A stretch of DNA of 64,000 bases from Asticcacaulis sp. EMRT-3 (lineage in GTDB: Bacteria > Pseudomonadota > Alphaproteobacteria > Caulobacterales > Caulobacteraceae), in NCBI RefSeq assembly GCF_030027245.1, contig NZ_JASERT010000001.1, positions 765,001 through 829,000 of the forward strand. The letters run 5' to 3'. Shown piece after piece: positions 45,594 through 54,315 of the stretch. Made by a program: the position numbers and the translations under genes. The notes beneath the pieces were generated by a model. The model was given only the letters and a program-made list of their open reading frames with translations, was not told the origin of the DNA and did no database searches. How positions within the stretch are numbered: position 1 is the stretch's first letter; every line of letters begins with the position of its first letter.

Positions 45594-46944
45594 ATGATTT
45601 CGCAAGTTTCAACAGGTCGGCGGCATGGGCCCTGATCAGGGCTTGAGTCGAAGTATCGGTGTTGAACACGCTGTACCAGCCCTGCGGTTCGTGCGGCGGA
45701 TCGCCGACATAGGCGGTTTCGCCGCGCAGCATGTGGTGATCGGCGTGCAGCGCCCGTCCGGCACCGCCCCAGGCCCAGAAGTTGGAACCGGCCACGGGCG
45801 TATCCTTGGTGATAGCCTCTTCGACGGCAGCATAGATCAGGCCGTAAAAACGATCCTTATAGGTGGTCGGCGTCCCCGGATCATAGGCGATATGGTCACG
45901 CGGAAAGCCAAATTCCTCAAAAACCAGTGGCTTACCAATCTGTCTGGCAATGCGAATATGGTCGTCGATATAGGTCTGAACCCTGGCTGCGCTGGCATCG
46001 AATGTACCGCCGAGATCATTTTTATCGACCCAGCCCCAGTTTTGCGGCCAGATATGCGCAGTTAGATAATCTATGTGTTCATGGGCTTTTATCAGCATAT
46101 CTTCATGTAAATTTACACCCATCAGCCCTTCATGGCCCAGTGAGATCAGATGGTTCGGATCAAGGCTGCGGATCAGGGCGCAGCTATCGGCGATCCAGCC
46201 ATAATAGGCGTCGGCATTGGCGAGCACGACCTTATCGCTGCCACCGGGGCGCGGCTCGTTGCATAGCTGCCAGGCCATGATCGTCGGATCCTGATTATAG
46301 GCTTTGCCGGTGATGGTATTGGCGCGGCTGACCAGCATCTTCACATAATCATCATAGGCCTGCTTAGCGGCACCGCTGGCATAAAACTGCGCGGAAAAAT
46401 CTGCGAAATCTGGCCACGGATGGGCCGGATCATTGTTATTGATGTAATGGCCACCATTCGTCCAGTACTGGTAGGTGACCATGCCACCCGACCATTCCCA
46501 GAAATTGGTCAGGTACAGCACAGCCGTCATGTCGCGTTTGGCCATTTCGGCGAGCAGGAAATCAAGGCCGCTCAGCAGGTCTTCATTGTACTTGTCCGGG
46601 CCATAGGAAAATGCCGGATCGAGTGAATTGATCAGGGGTGATAACTCCGATGAGCCGAGCACGCGCAGATTAACGACGCCAAGCGCTTTCAGATCGTCCA
46701 GTTCACGAACCAGCCGGGCGCGGTTGCCAAAACTGGCGGCAGAACCGAGATAGGCACCGTACCAGATATTGGCCCCGACATAGCGATAGGTTTCGCCCTT
46801 GCGTTTGAAATGAATGCCATCGCGCGTAACGAAAGCGTTTGCAGGGGGCTGCGGGGAGGTGGTCGTTTGGGCGCGGGCCGCTATACCAAATGCCAGGGCG
46901 CCCAGGCCGGCCCCCATGATCATGCGACGCGAAATAAGGGACAT
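45592..46944 (-). CDS. exported GH5 family endo-beta-mannanase-like glycosidase
   Basis: The protein starts with a twin-arginine signal (SRRMIMGAGLGALAFG, cleavage after ARA near residue 25), so it is exported folded. The catalytic domain is of glycoside hydrolase family 5, subfamily 7 type (plant and bacterial mannanases): YRYVGANIWYGAYL near the start, the acid/base in CNEPRPGG (Glu about 229) and the nucleophile in VFEEFGFPRD (Glu about 342). It has 450 residues. Mannan or glucomannan hydrolysis in the periplasm or outside is the likely role. It stands alone; the 223 bases upstream hold no other gene. Confidence 0.88.
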   Translation of the reverse strand: MSLISRRMIMGAGLGALAFGIAARAQTTTSPQPPANAFVTRDGIHFKRKGETYRYVGANIWYGAYLGSAASFGNRARLVRELDDLKALGVVNLRVLGSSELSPLINSLDPAFSYGPDKYNEDLLSGLDFLLAEMAKRDMTAVLYLTNFWEWSGGMVTYQYWTNGGHYINNNDPAHPWPDFADFSAQFYASGAAKQAYDDYVKMLVSRANTITGKAYNQDPTIMAWQLCNEPRPGGSDKVVLANADAYYGWIADSCALIRSLDPNHLISLGHEGLMGVNLHEDMLIKAHEHIDYLTAHIWPQNWGWVDKNDLGGTFDASAARVQTYIDDHIRIARQIGKPLVFEEFGFPRDHIAYDPGTPTTYKDRFYGLIYAAVEEAITKDTPVAGSNFWAWGGAGRALHADHHMLRGETAYVGDPPHEPQGWYSVFNTDTSTQALIRAHAADLLKLAKS

Positions 46945-47167
46945 ATGGCTCTCTTCCTTCCTGCTGTGACTCTTTCATGAGTCATTTTCATGCAGATTAA
47001 CCGAGGCGTTGCAATTAAGCAAAATTAAAATATGTATTCGGGAGGTATGACCGGGGAGGGCGCAGTTATGCCAGGACATACTGCGTGGGTATGGCCGGAA
47101 TTTCAGGCATGATTCATCGAAATCAGCAGATGAAACAGCAGGATGCAGGAAAAATCTTAAGTAAAGG

Positions 47168-48067
47168 TTAGGCGTCCATATCGAATATATGGGTGCCGCG
47201 CACCAGCCGGATCAGGCCATTCATGCGCAGGTAAGGGCGCAGGCGCGATTCCGGCATCCGGCGCATCAGTTGCCATATCAGCCAGTTGGCGGGCAGGTTA
47301 CGGCCCAGCTTGCCGCCTTCCTCGCCGACATAGCGTATATCGTCTATTTGCCAGCCCTGTTCGGCAAAGAAGCGTGGCCAATCCGCGGGCGCATCACCCG
47401 GATTGAAGCGGAAAGGTGCATGTTTGGCCAGTTGTTTCATGATTTTACCGCGCGCGGAGAGCGAGCGAAAAAATGCAGAATAATAGTCAGTAAGCCAATA
47501 GCTTACATGATCTTGTTCATGCAATTCATGCGCCAGGCTCGCTACCGCTTCATTGCTCAGATAGGGGATGACACCTTCGGTCAGAACCAGAATATTGCGT
47601 CCCGCGTCGTTCAAGGTGTGAAGCAGGGTTTGCCGTGCCGGATCATCGCTTAGATCGCAGGCGATGCGCTGCAATCGGCAGGCGGGTTGCTCATCGTGCA
47701 ACACGTCATTCTTGTGAGCGATCATATGTTCGAAATCGACTTCGATCCACGGCAGATTTTTCGGCAAATCCAACCGGTAGGGCCGCGTGTCCAGCCCGGC
47801 GCCCAGATTGATGACGGCATCAACGCCGCCTTTTATCGCTTCAAGAATATATTGATCGAGGATGTGGGTGCGCAGGGCCATCGACCAGGTCATGGCACGC
47901 TTTATACCCATGTGACGGGCCAGTTTTGCACCGCGCTTGCCCACCAGTTTAGCGGCAAGCGGATCACGAAACAGCGCATCCTTGCGCAAACCTTCCTGCG
48001 CCCGATGCCACGCCACCCAAAAGGCTGTGTCGGATACGTGTTCGATCTGTTCGGTCATGGGCTGCAA
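47168..48067 (-). CDS. SAM-dependent methyltransferase of the leucine carboxyl methyltransferase family
   Basis: This 299-residue protein belongs to the LCM/PPM family (the type that in mycobacteria is annotated as putative S-adenosylmethionine-dependent methyltransferase). Features are an early SDTAFWVAWHRAQEG, the AdoMet loop INLGAGLDTRPYRLDLP (about 87-103), WIEVDFEHMIAHK and LTEGVIPYLS. The substrate is unknown. It has no operon partner. An internal ATG three codons in is an alternative start. Confidence 0.85.
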   Translation of the reverse strand: MQPMTEQIEHVSDTAFWVAWHRAQEGLRKDALFRDPLAAKLVGKRGAKLARHMGIKRAMTWSMALRTHILDQYILEAIKGGVDAVINLGAGLDTRPYRLDLPKNLPWIEVDFEHMIAHKNDVLHDEQPACRLQRIACDLSDDPARQTLLHTLNDAGRNILVLTEGVIPYLSNEAVASLAHELHEQDHVSYWLTDYYSAFFRSLSARGKIMKQLAKHAPFRFNPGDAPADWPRFFAEQGWQIDDIRYVGEEGGKLGRNLPANWLIWQLMRRMPESRLRPYLRMNGLIRLVRGTHIFDMDA

Positions 48068-48330
48068 TCTGGATGGAAAGGTGGGCTGACTGGAAGACGG
48101 GGATGATTTTTAGCATCTGGTTGCTATTTCCGCACATCAAAATAGAGTCCAGTCCGGCTGCATATATATTTCGCCTAAGAAAGATTATGGGAAATATATG
48201 GGTGGATCGGCTTACAGCATTCTTATTCTGTCGTCGGCGCTTAGGCACATACCTCTTATGCGTCCTGGTTTAGGCTAACCATTGACAGCACGATCTTGTG
48301 CGCCATATATCTGTTCCGGGAATTTACGTC

Positions 48331-48567
48331 ATGGCCCTCTCAAGCGTCCATTTTGAGCCGACCACACAAGATTTTGGCAAGCTGACAATTCGCGCCGTGC
48401 GGACTCCGGTGTCTATTCATCTGCTTATAGGTCTGGCATTCGTGCTGGCTTTTCTCGCAGCCTTAAGCGGCCTTTATCTGATCGATCAGGCCGTTTTCCA
48501 CTCGGCTTCCGGCGTCGCATCTGCACAAAACACGGCCTATAATGGTGCCTTGATCGACTATGACTGA
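48331..48567 (+). CDS. possible small membrane protein
   Basis: The 78 residues from the ATG at 48331 have one strong membrane helix (SIHLLIGLAFVLAFLAALSGLYLI) and a short outer tail. The frame extends upstream to a GTG at 48298. No family is recognised and no clear ribosome site is seen. It lies between the divergent methyltransferase gene and the convergent MBL hydrolase gene. It is plausible because of the coherent helix, but it could be spurious. Confidence 0.4.
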   Translation: MALSSVHFEPTTQDFGKLTIRAVRTPVSIHLLIGLAFVLAFLAALSGLYLIDQAVFHSASGVASAQNTAYNGALIDYD

Positions 48568-48576
48568 GGCAGCGTT

Positions 48577-49389
48577 TTAAAGCTGAAGGCGCACTTCCAT
48601 CTGGTCGTAGGCCGGCACAATTCGGGGTGGTAACTGCGTACGCAAGGCTTCATAATCCATATCCTGATGCAAATTGGTCAGGATGGTGAGTTCGGGCCTC
48701 AGGCGCTCAGCCCATTGCAAGGCTTTTTCAAGATGGGCGTGGGTTGGGTGCGGCTTGATCCGCAAGGCATCGACGATCCACACTTTCAAACCGCTGAGCG
48801 CGGCGAAACTGTCTTCGGGAATATCCGAAACATCGCTCGAATAGGCGATTGGTCCAAAACGATACCCCACCGAGCGGATCGGGCCATGCGCCTGATCGAA
48901 GGTGACCGCCGGCAATACACCCCCCTCGCCCGCTAACCCCCATTTCGTGCCGTGCGCCGGGATGATGTGAGGCGCGCATATAGGCGGATAACCAAATTTT
49001 CCCTCGAAAATATAGCCAAAGCGCGATGTCAGAGTGGCGTGGGTGGCCACATCCATATAGCCATCGATAACCCCCTCGCGGCCGAACGTGTAGGCGCGCA
49101 TATCGTCAATACCGTGCGTCTGGTCGGCATGATCGTGCGTCCATAAAACCGCATCGAGATGACGGACGCCCGCCCGGATCATTTGTTCGCGGAATTCCGG
49201 CGATGTATCGACCACCACGGATGTCAGCTTATCCGGCGTGTTCTCTTCATGCAAACCAAGCCATAGCGAGCAGCGTGTACGGCGATTTTTTGGATTGTGC
49301 GGGTCGCAAGCCCCCCAGTAACCGTCGATGCGCGGCACACCGGTCGAGCAACCCGAACCGAGGATCCTGAGATGCAGATTTTGGCTCAT
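48577..49389 (-). CDS. PhnP-like MBL-fold hydrolase
   Basis: This metallo-beta-lactamase-fold protein has the early motif ILGSGCSTGVPRIDG and the metal site WTHDHADQTHGID (about 82-94). The GSG-S-x-GVP start is that of the PhnP / phosphoribosyl 1,2-cyclic phosphate phosphodiesterase group. A phosphonate operon is absent, so its natural substrate is open. It has 270 residues. It overlaps tatD by four bases in a minus-strand operon with holB and tmk, an arrangement usual in alphaproteobacteria. Confidence 0.88.
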   Translation of the reverse strand: MSQNLHLRILGSGCSTGVPRIDGYWGACDPHNPKNRRTRCSLWLGLHEENTPDKLTSVVVDTSPEFREQMIRAGVRHLDAVLWTHDHADQTHGIDDMRAYTFGREGVIDGYMDVATHATLTSRFGYIFEGKFGYPPICAPHIIPAHGTKWGLAGEGGVLPAVTFDQAHGPIRSVGYRFGPIAYSSDVSDIPEDSFAALSGLKVWIVDALRIKPHPTHAHLEKALQWAERLRPELTILTNLHQDMDYEALRTQLPPRIVPAYDQMEVRLQL

Positions 49390-50177
49390 GAGCGGGGTAT
49401 CCTGTCGAACAGGCTGAAAAAGGCGTCGTCATTACGCGCAATTGTCTCATCCAGCGTCCAGCCACGAATTTGCGCCAGCTTTTCATAGACATGCACGACG
49501 AAAGCCGGTTCATTACGCCGCCCGCGCATCGGAATGGGTGCCAGATAAGGACAATCGGTTTCGGCGATGATCCGGTCAGCCGGCATGTCGCGGATGACGG
49601 CGCGCACATCTTCGGCGGCCTTGAAGCTGGCTATGCCCGACACAGAAAACCACGCCCCTATTTCGGCGCATTGCCGCGCCAGTTCCGGGCCGCTCGTATA
49701 GCAATGCAGCAGCAGCTTGAACGGGCTGTTGGCGTGTTCCTCCGCCAGGATATGTCCCATCACCGCGTCGGCTTCGCGGGTGTGCACGACCAAAGGCAGA
49801 CCGCTTTCGCGCGCAGCAGCGATATGGGTGCGAAAAACCTGCGCCTGAACATCGCGCGGGCTGAAATCATAATGAAAATCAAGGCCGCACTCACCGATCC
49901 CGACCACTTTCGGCTTTTCGGCCAGGTCAAGAAGCGTGCGCACATCGAGATCGGGGTTTTCACGCGCCTCGTGCGGGTGCGTGCCCGCCGTGGCCCAGAT
50001 GTCGTCATGATCGCTGGCCACCTGATAGACGGCGTCGAAATTCGACACCTTGTCGCAGATATTGATCATCAGCCGCACACCCGCCGCGCGTGCCCGCGCA
50101 ATCACCTCCGCCCGGTCGTCATCATATTGTGGGGCGTGCAGATTGACATGAGAATCAATATATTGACGTTCAGACAT
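49386..50177 (-). CDS. TatD-family metal-dependent hydrolase
   Basis: TatD proteins are TIM-barrel deoxyribonucleases linked to DNA repair and turnover. The metal-site stretches are VVGIGECGLDFHYDFSP, PLVVHTREAD and IIAETDCPYLAP. The first motif, usually D-x-H-x-H, reads IDSHVNLH, with Asn where the second His is expected and the next His two positions on. I believe this variant also occurs in relatives. It has 263 residues. It lies 17 bases after holB; in many relatives metG lies between the two, but not here. Confidence 0.9.
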   Translation of the reverse strand: MSERQYIDSHVNLHAPQYDDDRAEVIARARAAGVRLMINICDKVSNFDAVYQVASDHDDIWATAGTHPHEARENPDLDVRTLLDLAEKPKVVGIGECGLDFHYDFSPRDVQAQVFRTHIAAARESGLPLVVHTREADAVMGHILAEEHANSPFKLLLHCYTSGPELARQCAEIGAWFSVSGIASFKAAEDVRAVIRDMPADRIIAETDCPYLAPIPMRGRRNEPAFVVHVYEKLAQIRGWTLDETIARNDDAFFSLFDRIPRS

Positions 50178-50194
50178 GGAAGCTATGAAATCAC

Positions 50195-51193
50195 TTAAGA
50201 TATGGACGATAGTTCATTGTAAACAGACCAGAAATAATCACCACGGTCGAGATTGACAGCCTCGGTTTCGCTCACCGCCGTGCTGAGTTTCGACCAGAGT
50301 TGCGAAAGACCTTGCCCCTTTTGTGGCGTCTCCGCACTCAAGGCCTGTTCATGCAGGCGGTCTGTCAGGCAGGCCATAAAGGTAGCGAATTTCTTTGCCC
50401 CGTCATTCTTGGCTGAACTGGCCTTGAATGAGGCCGCCGCCGTCATCAGTTCGGCGCGGGGCGGCAAGGGCTTTTCGAGCAACCGCCCGGCAAAAGCATC
50501 GAGTTCCAGCGCGCCCTCATCCAGCAAGGACAAGGCCCGGCCCGGCGCGCCATGCGCCAACCGGACAAGTCGCATCAGGCTTTCTTCATCGATGTCAGCG
50601 CGTTTGCGCACAAAATCGGCCACCGCTTCATCATTCCACGGCACAAAGGTCTGGCGACGGCAACGCGAGCGAATGGTGGCCAGCAAACGGCCCGGAGAAT
50701 GCGAGATCAGAAAGAGGATGCCTTTCTGAGGTGGTTCTTCAAGAATTTTCAATAAGGCATTGGCTGAATTGATATTCAGGTCATCGACGGAATCGATAAT
50801 GCAGACGCGATAAGCCGACCGCGACGGCGCTTTTGAGAAGAATTCACCGACGGTACGCACCGCGTCGACGCTGATGTTTTTCTTCAGCCGCGTGTCGCCC
50901 ATTTCGCGTTCCAGCACCAGCAGATCGGGGTGGGTTCTGGCTGAAATCAGGCGCACATCGGCGTCTTCCGGCGACATGCCGAGCCCACCTTCGCCCGTGC
51001 GCTGATGCCCCATCAAAAAGCGCGCGCAGCGATAGGCGAAACTGGCCTTGCCGACGCCCTGCGGCCCGCAGAGCAGCCAGGCATGGTGCAGACGGCCTTT
51101 TTCAAAAGCCGACAAAAAAGCACTCTCCGCCTCTTCGCCATGCTCGAAGGCAAAGGTTTCGCGCGGCGGAATCAGGAGAGCGTTCTCCGACAT
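50195..51193 (-). CDS. holB: DNA polymerase III subunit delta prime
   Basis: HolB is the clamp-loader subunit that, with delta and gamma/tau, opens and loads the sliding clamp. It has an AAA+ core with a P-loop-like LLCGPQGVGKASFAYR (about 40-55) and the conserved ANALLKILEEPPQKGILFLISHSP with the SRC-like IRSRCRRQ. The length is 332 residues. Its start overlaps the stop of tmk, so the two are coupled. The pairing tmk-holB is near universal in proteobacteria. Confidence 0.92.
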   Translation of the reverse strand: MSENALLIPPRETFAFEHGEEAESAFLSAFEKGRLHHAWLLCGPQGVGKASFAYRCARFLMGHQRTGEGGLGMSPEDADVRLISARTHPDLLVLEREMGDTRLKKNISVDAVRTVGEFFSKAPSRSAYRVCIIDSVDDLNINSANALLKILEEPPQKGILFLISHSPGRLLATIRSRCRRQTFVPWNDEAVADFVRKRADIDEESLMRLVRLAHGAPGRALSLLDEGALELDAFAGRLLEKPLPPRAELMTAAASFKASSAKNDGAKKFATFMACLTDRLHEQALSAETPQKGQGLSQLWSKLSTAVSETEAVNLDRGDYFWSVYNELSSIS

Positions 51194-51897
51194 TATACAG
51201 CCTGCAATTCTGGGAAGGCGGCGCGCACGGCAGCCTGCACATCATCGGCAATCGCGTCTATCGCGCGATCAGCATCGAGCACGCGGTAGCGTTCGGAACT
51301 TCCGGCGGCGCGCGCCAGAAAACCCTGCCGCAGACGTTCATGAAAGGCCAGCCCCATCGATTCAAAGCGCGTTTCCGTGTCGCCACGGGCATGGGCGCGC
51401 GCCAGACCGGCCTCAGGCGGCATGTCCATGACCAGAACGAGATCGGGCTGGGTGTCGGCCACCACGGCGGCATCGACCTGTTCGATAAATTGTGGCGCAA
51501 CGCCACCGCCGGCACCTTGATAGGCGCGTGAGGAATCGGCGAAGCGGTCGCACACCACCCACGCCCCGCGCATCAGGGCCGGCCGGATGACTTTTTCCAG
51601 ATGATCGGCGCGCGCGGCATACATCATCAGCAATTCGCTGATTGCCGACCAGCGCGAAGCCTCGCCCTTCACCAGCAGATCACGCAGGGCTTCGGCGCCC
51701 GGTGATCCGCCCGGTTCGCGCGTCGCCACCACTTCCAGTCCAAAGCCGCGCAAATGGGCCACCAGGGCGCGCACCTGAGTCGACTTGCCAGCCCCCTCAC
51801 CGCCTTCAAAGACGATGAAGCGGCCCCGGCCATAGGATGGATTTTGTGTTTGCGTGTTCACACCGGCAGATAGACCGGTTTTCACGCCATTTCTCAA
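51193..51897 (-). CDS. tmk: thymidylate kinase
   Basis: Tmk converts dTMP to dTDP. The P-loop is VFEGGEGAGKSTQ, the DR-x motif is VVCDRFADSSRAYQGAGGG and the lid region follows (PPEAGLARAHARG). The frame starts at a TTG at 51897; GTG codons at 51885 and 51861 are alternatives, and the sequence before the P-loop is not conserved, so the true start is uncertain. It lies 30 bases after rlpA and overlaps holB by one base. Confidence 0.92.
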   Translation of the reverse strand: MRNGVKTGLSAGVNTQTQNPSYGRGRFIVFEGGEGAGKSTQVRALVAHLRGFGLEVVATREPGGSPGAEALRDLLVKGEASRWSAISELLMMYAARADHLEKVIRPALMRGAWVVCDRFADSSRAYQGAGGGVAPQFIEQVDAAVVADTQPDLVLVMDMPPEAGLARAHARGDTETRFESMGLAFHERLRQGFLARAAGSSERYRVLDADRAIDAIADDVQAAVRAAFPELQAV

Positions 51898-51927
51898 GGC
51901 CTGAGTTCAAAAAGAGTTTAAAAATTT

Positions 51928-52695
51928 TCAGCCGTCATGCGCCAGGATAGCGTCGCGGAATCCGGCGTCAATAGCCGACTGACGCTGGTTTTCGGCGGCG
52001 GAAGCGCCACGAAACGGGCCGAGATAAACGACATACAGGCCGTGGCGGCGGTCGATCTTCGCCTGATCCAGCCGCCCTTGAGCGCGTTCGGCATTATCCT
52101 TGTCGGAAAAGGCCCCCAGTTGCACGATATAGCGGTCATCGTCACCGGCGGCATTGCTGGCATAGGTGACGGGCGCATTGGTGATGCTGTCAGCCGGGCC
52201 GAGCCATGTGATGCGCACCCGTGCCGTGCCCGTGGCATAGACGCCCAGCACCTTGGCCGCGCCGCGCGACAGATCCATGATGCGGCCACTGACGAAGGGG
52301 CCGCGATCATTGACGCGCAACCGGATCGATTTGCCATTGTCGAGATTGGTGACCTCAACCACGCACGGCAGGGGGAAGGTTTTGTGGGCCGCCGAAATGC
52401 CATCGGGATTGAAAACCTCGCCATCGGCGGTGCGGGTGCCCGATTCCTCGGCATACCATGAAGCCGTGCCGGTTTCGGTGTAACCCTTGTCGGGCACGCT
52501 GGGGTAATAGGTGCGGCCACCGACATTATAGGGTTTGAAATTGCCGGAATTATAATGGCTGTCGCTGGCCACAGAAGCCCCGCCCGGCACGGCGCTGTAA
52601 CGCGGCCCGGAGGCGCACCCGCCTAAAGCCGCCATGAAAACAAGCGGTAAGAGGGTCAGTGTTAAACGACAAACTGAGCGGTTTGGCTCGAACAT
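51928..52695 (-). CDS. rlpA: RlpA septal ring lipoprotein
   Basis: RlpA is an outer-membrane lipoprotein and, in several bacteria, a lytic transglycosylase acting on denuded glycan at the septum. A lipobox LGGC lies at about residues 24-27 after the signal. The double-psi beta-barrel follows: GTASWYAEESGTRTADGEVF, AAHKTFPLPCVVEVTN and the catalytic-type VNDRGPFVSGRIMDLS. The C-terminal SPOR domain (YIVQLGAFSDKDNAERAQGRL) should target septal peptidoglycan. It has 255 residues. It is the first gene of the tmk-holB operon. Confidence 0.93.
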   Translation of the reverse strand: MFEPNRSVCRLTLTLLPLVFMAALGGCASGPRYSAVPGGASVASDSHYNSGNFKPYNVGGRTYYPSVPDKGYTETGTASWYAEESGTRTADGEVFNPDGISAAHKTFPLPCVVEVTNLDNGKSIRLRVNDRGPFVSGRIMDLSRGAAKVLGVYATGTARVRITWLGPADSITNAPVTYASNAAGDDDRYIVQLGAFSDKDNAERAQGRLDQAKIDRRHGLYVVYLGPFRGASAAENQRQSAIDAGFRDAILAHDG

Positions 52696-52790
52696 GGGAG
52701 CGGCTTTTCACGGGCTATCGGCATTTTGCAGATGTCCCATCATGGCACCAAGATGCAAAAGCTTGGTTAATCGTTTTTTGCTGCAATTCT

Positions 52791-52921
52791 CCTCCCCACA
52801 GCGTGGGGAGGTGGCGCGGCCATCAGGCTTATCATGGCCGTGACGGTGGGGTATTGCGTGGAAGAAACCCCTCACCCGGCCCTGTCGGGCCACCCTCTCC
52901 CCTCAGGTGGGGAGAGGGGAA
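52791..52921. repeat. GC-rich intergenic hairpin repeat
   Basis: This block holds three hairpins: CTCCCCA/TGGGGAG at 52792-52810, GGCCC/GGGCC at 52878-52891 and CCTCTCCCC/GGGGAGAGG at about 52894-52918. A related block, with the same CCCCTCACCCGG and CCTCTCCCC...GGGAGAGGGG parts, is at 55363. Confidence 0.7.
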
Positions 52922-52946
52922 TTCTGCCCGCCCTGCGCCGCCAAAA

Positions 52947-53169
52947 CCGGACAGATGGGGCGGAGGTTTAAGGCAGCGGTCTTGTAACGAGTGCCCTTGC
53001 GGAGCAAGGCGCGAGTTCGGCGAAGCGTTAGCGCAGCCAAAACCGCCCGTCGCCGATCAGGCGACAAAGAAACAACTACCGCCGTTCAGGCGACAATCAG
53101 CAAAAAAACTCTCAAGCTTGTCCTGGCAAACGCTGAAACGCGGGCTAAAAGCGCCTTCCCCTCGATAGA
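52947..53169 (+). pseudogene. broken tRNA-Ser copy 1, split in the anticodon loop
   Basis: The first 37 bases copy the intact tRNA-Ser from its 5' end to CGGTCTTG, with changes in the D-arm. A module of 54 bases (52987-53040, ACGAGTGCCC to GCAGCCAA) then splits the anticodon between its second and third base. AACCGCC, the 3' anticodon stem, follows, but the variable arm, T-arm and acceptor 3' side are missing. A hairpin, GTCGCC-GATCA-GGCGAC, lies directly behind. Confidence 0.8.
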
Positions 53170-53361
53170 ACCGGACAGATGGCCGAGTGGTTTAAGGCAG
53201 CGGTCTTGTAACGAGTGCCCTTGCGGAGCAAGGCGCGAGTTCGGCGAAGCGCAGCGCAGCCAAAACCGCCCGTCGCCGATCAGGCGACAAATAAAAAGTC
53301 TCAAAGCTGACTTGGCAAGCGTCGAAACGCGGGCTAAAAGCGCCTTCCCCTCGATATAGCC
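53170..53361 (+). pseudogene. broken tRNA-Ser copy 2, split in the anticodon loop
   Basis: The 5' half is identical to the intact gene at 53362 through the anticodon stem. The same module (53211-53263) interrupts at the same place; it differs from copy 1 by GCGCAGCGC for GCGTTAGCGC. The rest of the tRNA is missing. The spacer that follows (to CCCCTCGATA) also matches that of copy 1, so whole units were duplicated. Confidence 0.82.
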
Positions 53362-53451
53362 GGACAGATGGCCGAGTGGTTTAAGGCAGCGGTCTTGAAA
53401 ACCGCCGTAGGTGGAAGCCTACCGTGAGTTCGAATCTCACTCTGTCCGCCA
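53362..53451 (+). tRNA. tRNA-Ser (TGA)
   Basis: This is the intact 90-base gene with a long variable arm and encoded CCA. The acceptor is GGACAGA/TCTGTCC, the anticodon loop CTTGAAA (TGA) between GCGGT and ACCGC, the variable arm pairs GTAGG with CCTAC, and the T-arm is GAGTTCGAATCTC. Confidence 0.97.
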
Positions 53452-53643
53452 ATTTTTCCATAAAATACAGTGCGTTATGGGCGTTTCGCCTGAAGTGGTG
53501 TGAGGCGTATTTTACCGCCCTCAAACGTCGCTTCTACCAAATACCTACCAGCCATCGCCGCCTGCTTGCCATTTAGTTGCGATTGCGTGATGCTCGCGGC
53601 AAGACGAATCCGATTAACGGACTGTCAGCAAGGCGGGGCGCAC

Positions 53644-54315
53644 GTGGCAGACCTAATACCCACAACAATATCAGTATTGGCATTAGCCATATCGAGCACG
53701 ACCGCATGGCTTACTTTATTCAGGCGCGGCACGGTTCGCATGACACAGCCCACCGTTATCTACCTCGGACCTGACGCGGCCAGATCGCGGACCCACTCCC
53801 CGCCGCCCAAGATATTTCTTCGAACTCTCCTCTTTTCAACTTCCAAGCGGGGGCGTGTCATCGAAAGTATGCACGTTACGCTGAGCCGGAATGAAAGCCA
53901 CCAAAACTTTAGTGTGTGGGTATATGGAGAAGAAAAGCTCGTTCGTGGCAGCGGCCTTTTCGTTGGCGAGACCGGTATTGCGGCTAACCACCATTTCCTG
54001 ACCCCAAAGGACGGCAGTCCGTTCAAGTTCCTGCCCGGAAGATGTGAATTGCGTGTCTTTGCCCGATTGCTCGGTGAGCGGAGACAGAAGCTTTTATTGT
54101 CGCAAGTACTGGAGCTATCCAGTGACAGCGCAGCAGCACTCAACGAACCGGGGAACGGTGTCTATTTTGACTGGGGACCGGACTCTTCATCTTATTTGCA
54201 ACACGTCGAGCATCGCCCACCTACTCTTGCTCCTGAAGATCTTTTAGATGCAATCGCATTGTCGGGTCTCGGTGACAGGCCAACGTCTTCACCGCGTGAA
54301 GGTGAAGAACAATGA
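53644..54315 (+). CDS. membrane-anchored protein of unknown function, cassette gene 1
   Basis: I do not know the family. I start it at the GTG at 53644, behind AAGGCGGGG (224 residues); the frame is open from 53500, but the upstream part is not protein-like. A single N-terminal helix (TTISVLALAISSTTAWLTLF) is followed by RRGTVRMTQPTVIYLGPD and a soluble, probably beta-rich domain with RTLLFSTSKRGRVIESMHV, FSVWVYGEEKLVRGSGLFVG and GIAANHHFL. The tail is acidic. It overlaps the next gene by four bases. It follows tRNA-Ser directly, and its codon use is more AT-rich than the neighbouring housekeeping genes, which suggests transfer. Confidence 0.72.
   Translation: MADLIPTTISVLALAISSTTAWLTLFRRGTVRMTQPTVIYLGPDAARSRTHSPPPKIFLRTLLFSTSKRGRVIESMHVTLSRNESHQNFSVWVYGEEKLVRGSGLFVGETGIAANHHFLTPKDGSPFKFLPGRCELRVFARLLGERRQKLLLSQVLELSSDSAAALNEPGNGVYFDWGPDSSSYLQHVEHRPPTLAPEDLLDAIALSGLGDRPTSSPREGEEQ

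Larger units (their letters stand above)
52696..53361. other. intergenic region with hairpin repeat and two broken tRNA-Ser copies
   Basis: This 666-base gap is made of a GC-rich intergenic repeat (52791-52921) and two tandem tRNA-Ser-derived units before the intact tRNA-Ser. Reading frames through it share the same artefactual peptides in each unit, which comes from the DNA repeat, not from coding. Confidence 0.75.

Noticed and set aside
48073..48273. 66-codon frame between the methyltransferase and the small membrane protein
   Set aside because: The codon pattern is poor and there is no ribosome site; it lies in the promoter region of the divergent gene.
52991..53359. 122-codon frame over the tRNA-Ser repeats
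   Set aside because: The peptide repeats simply because the DNA unit repeats; it is made of broken tRNA-Ser copies.
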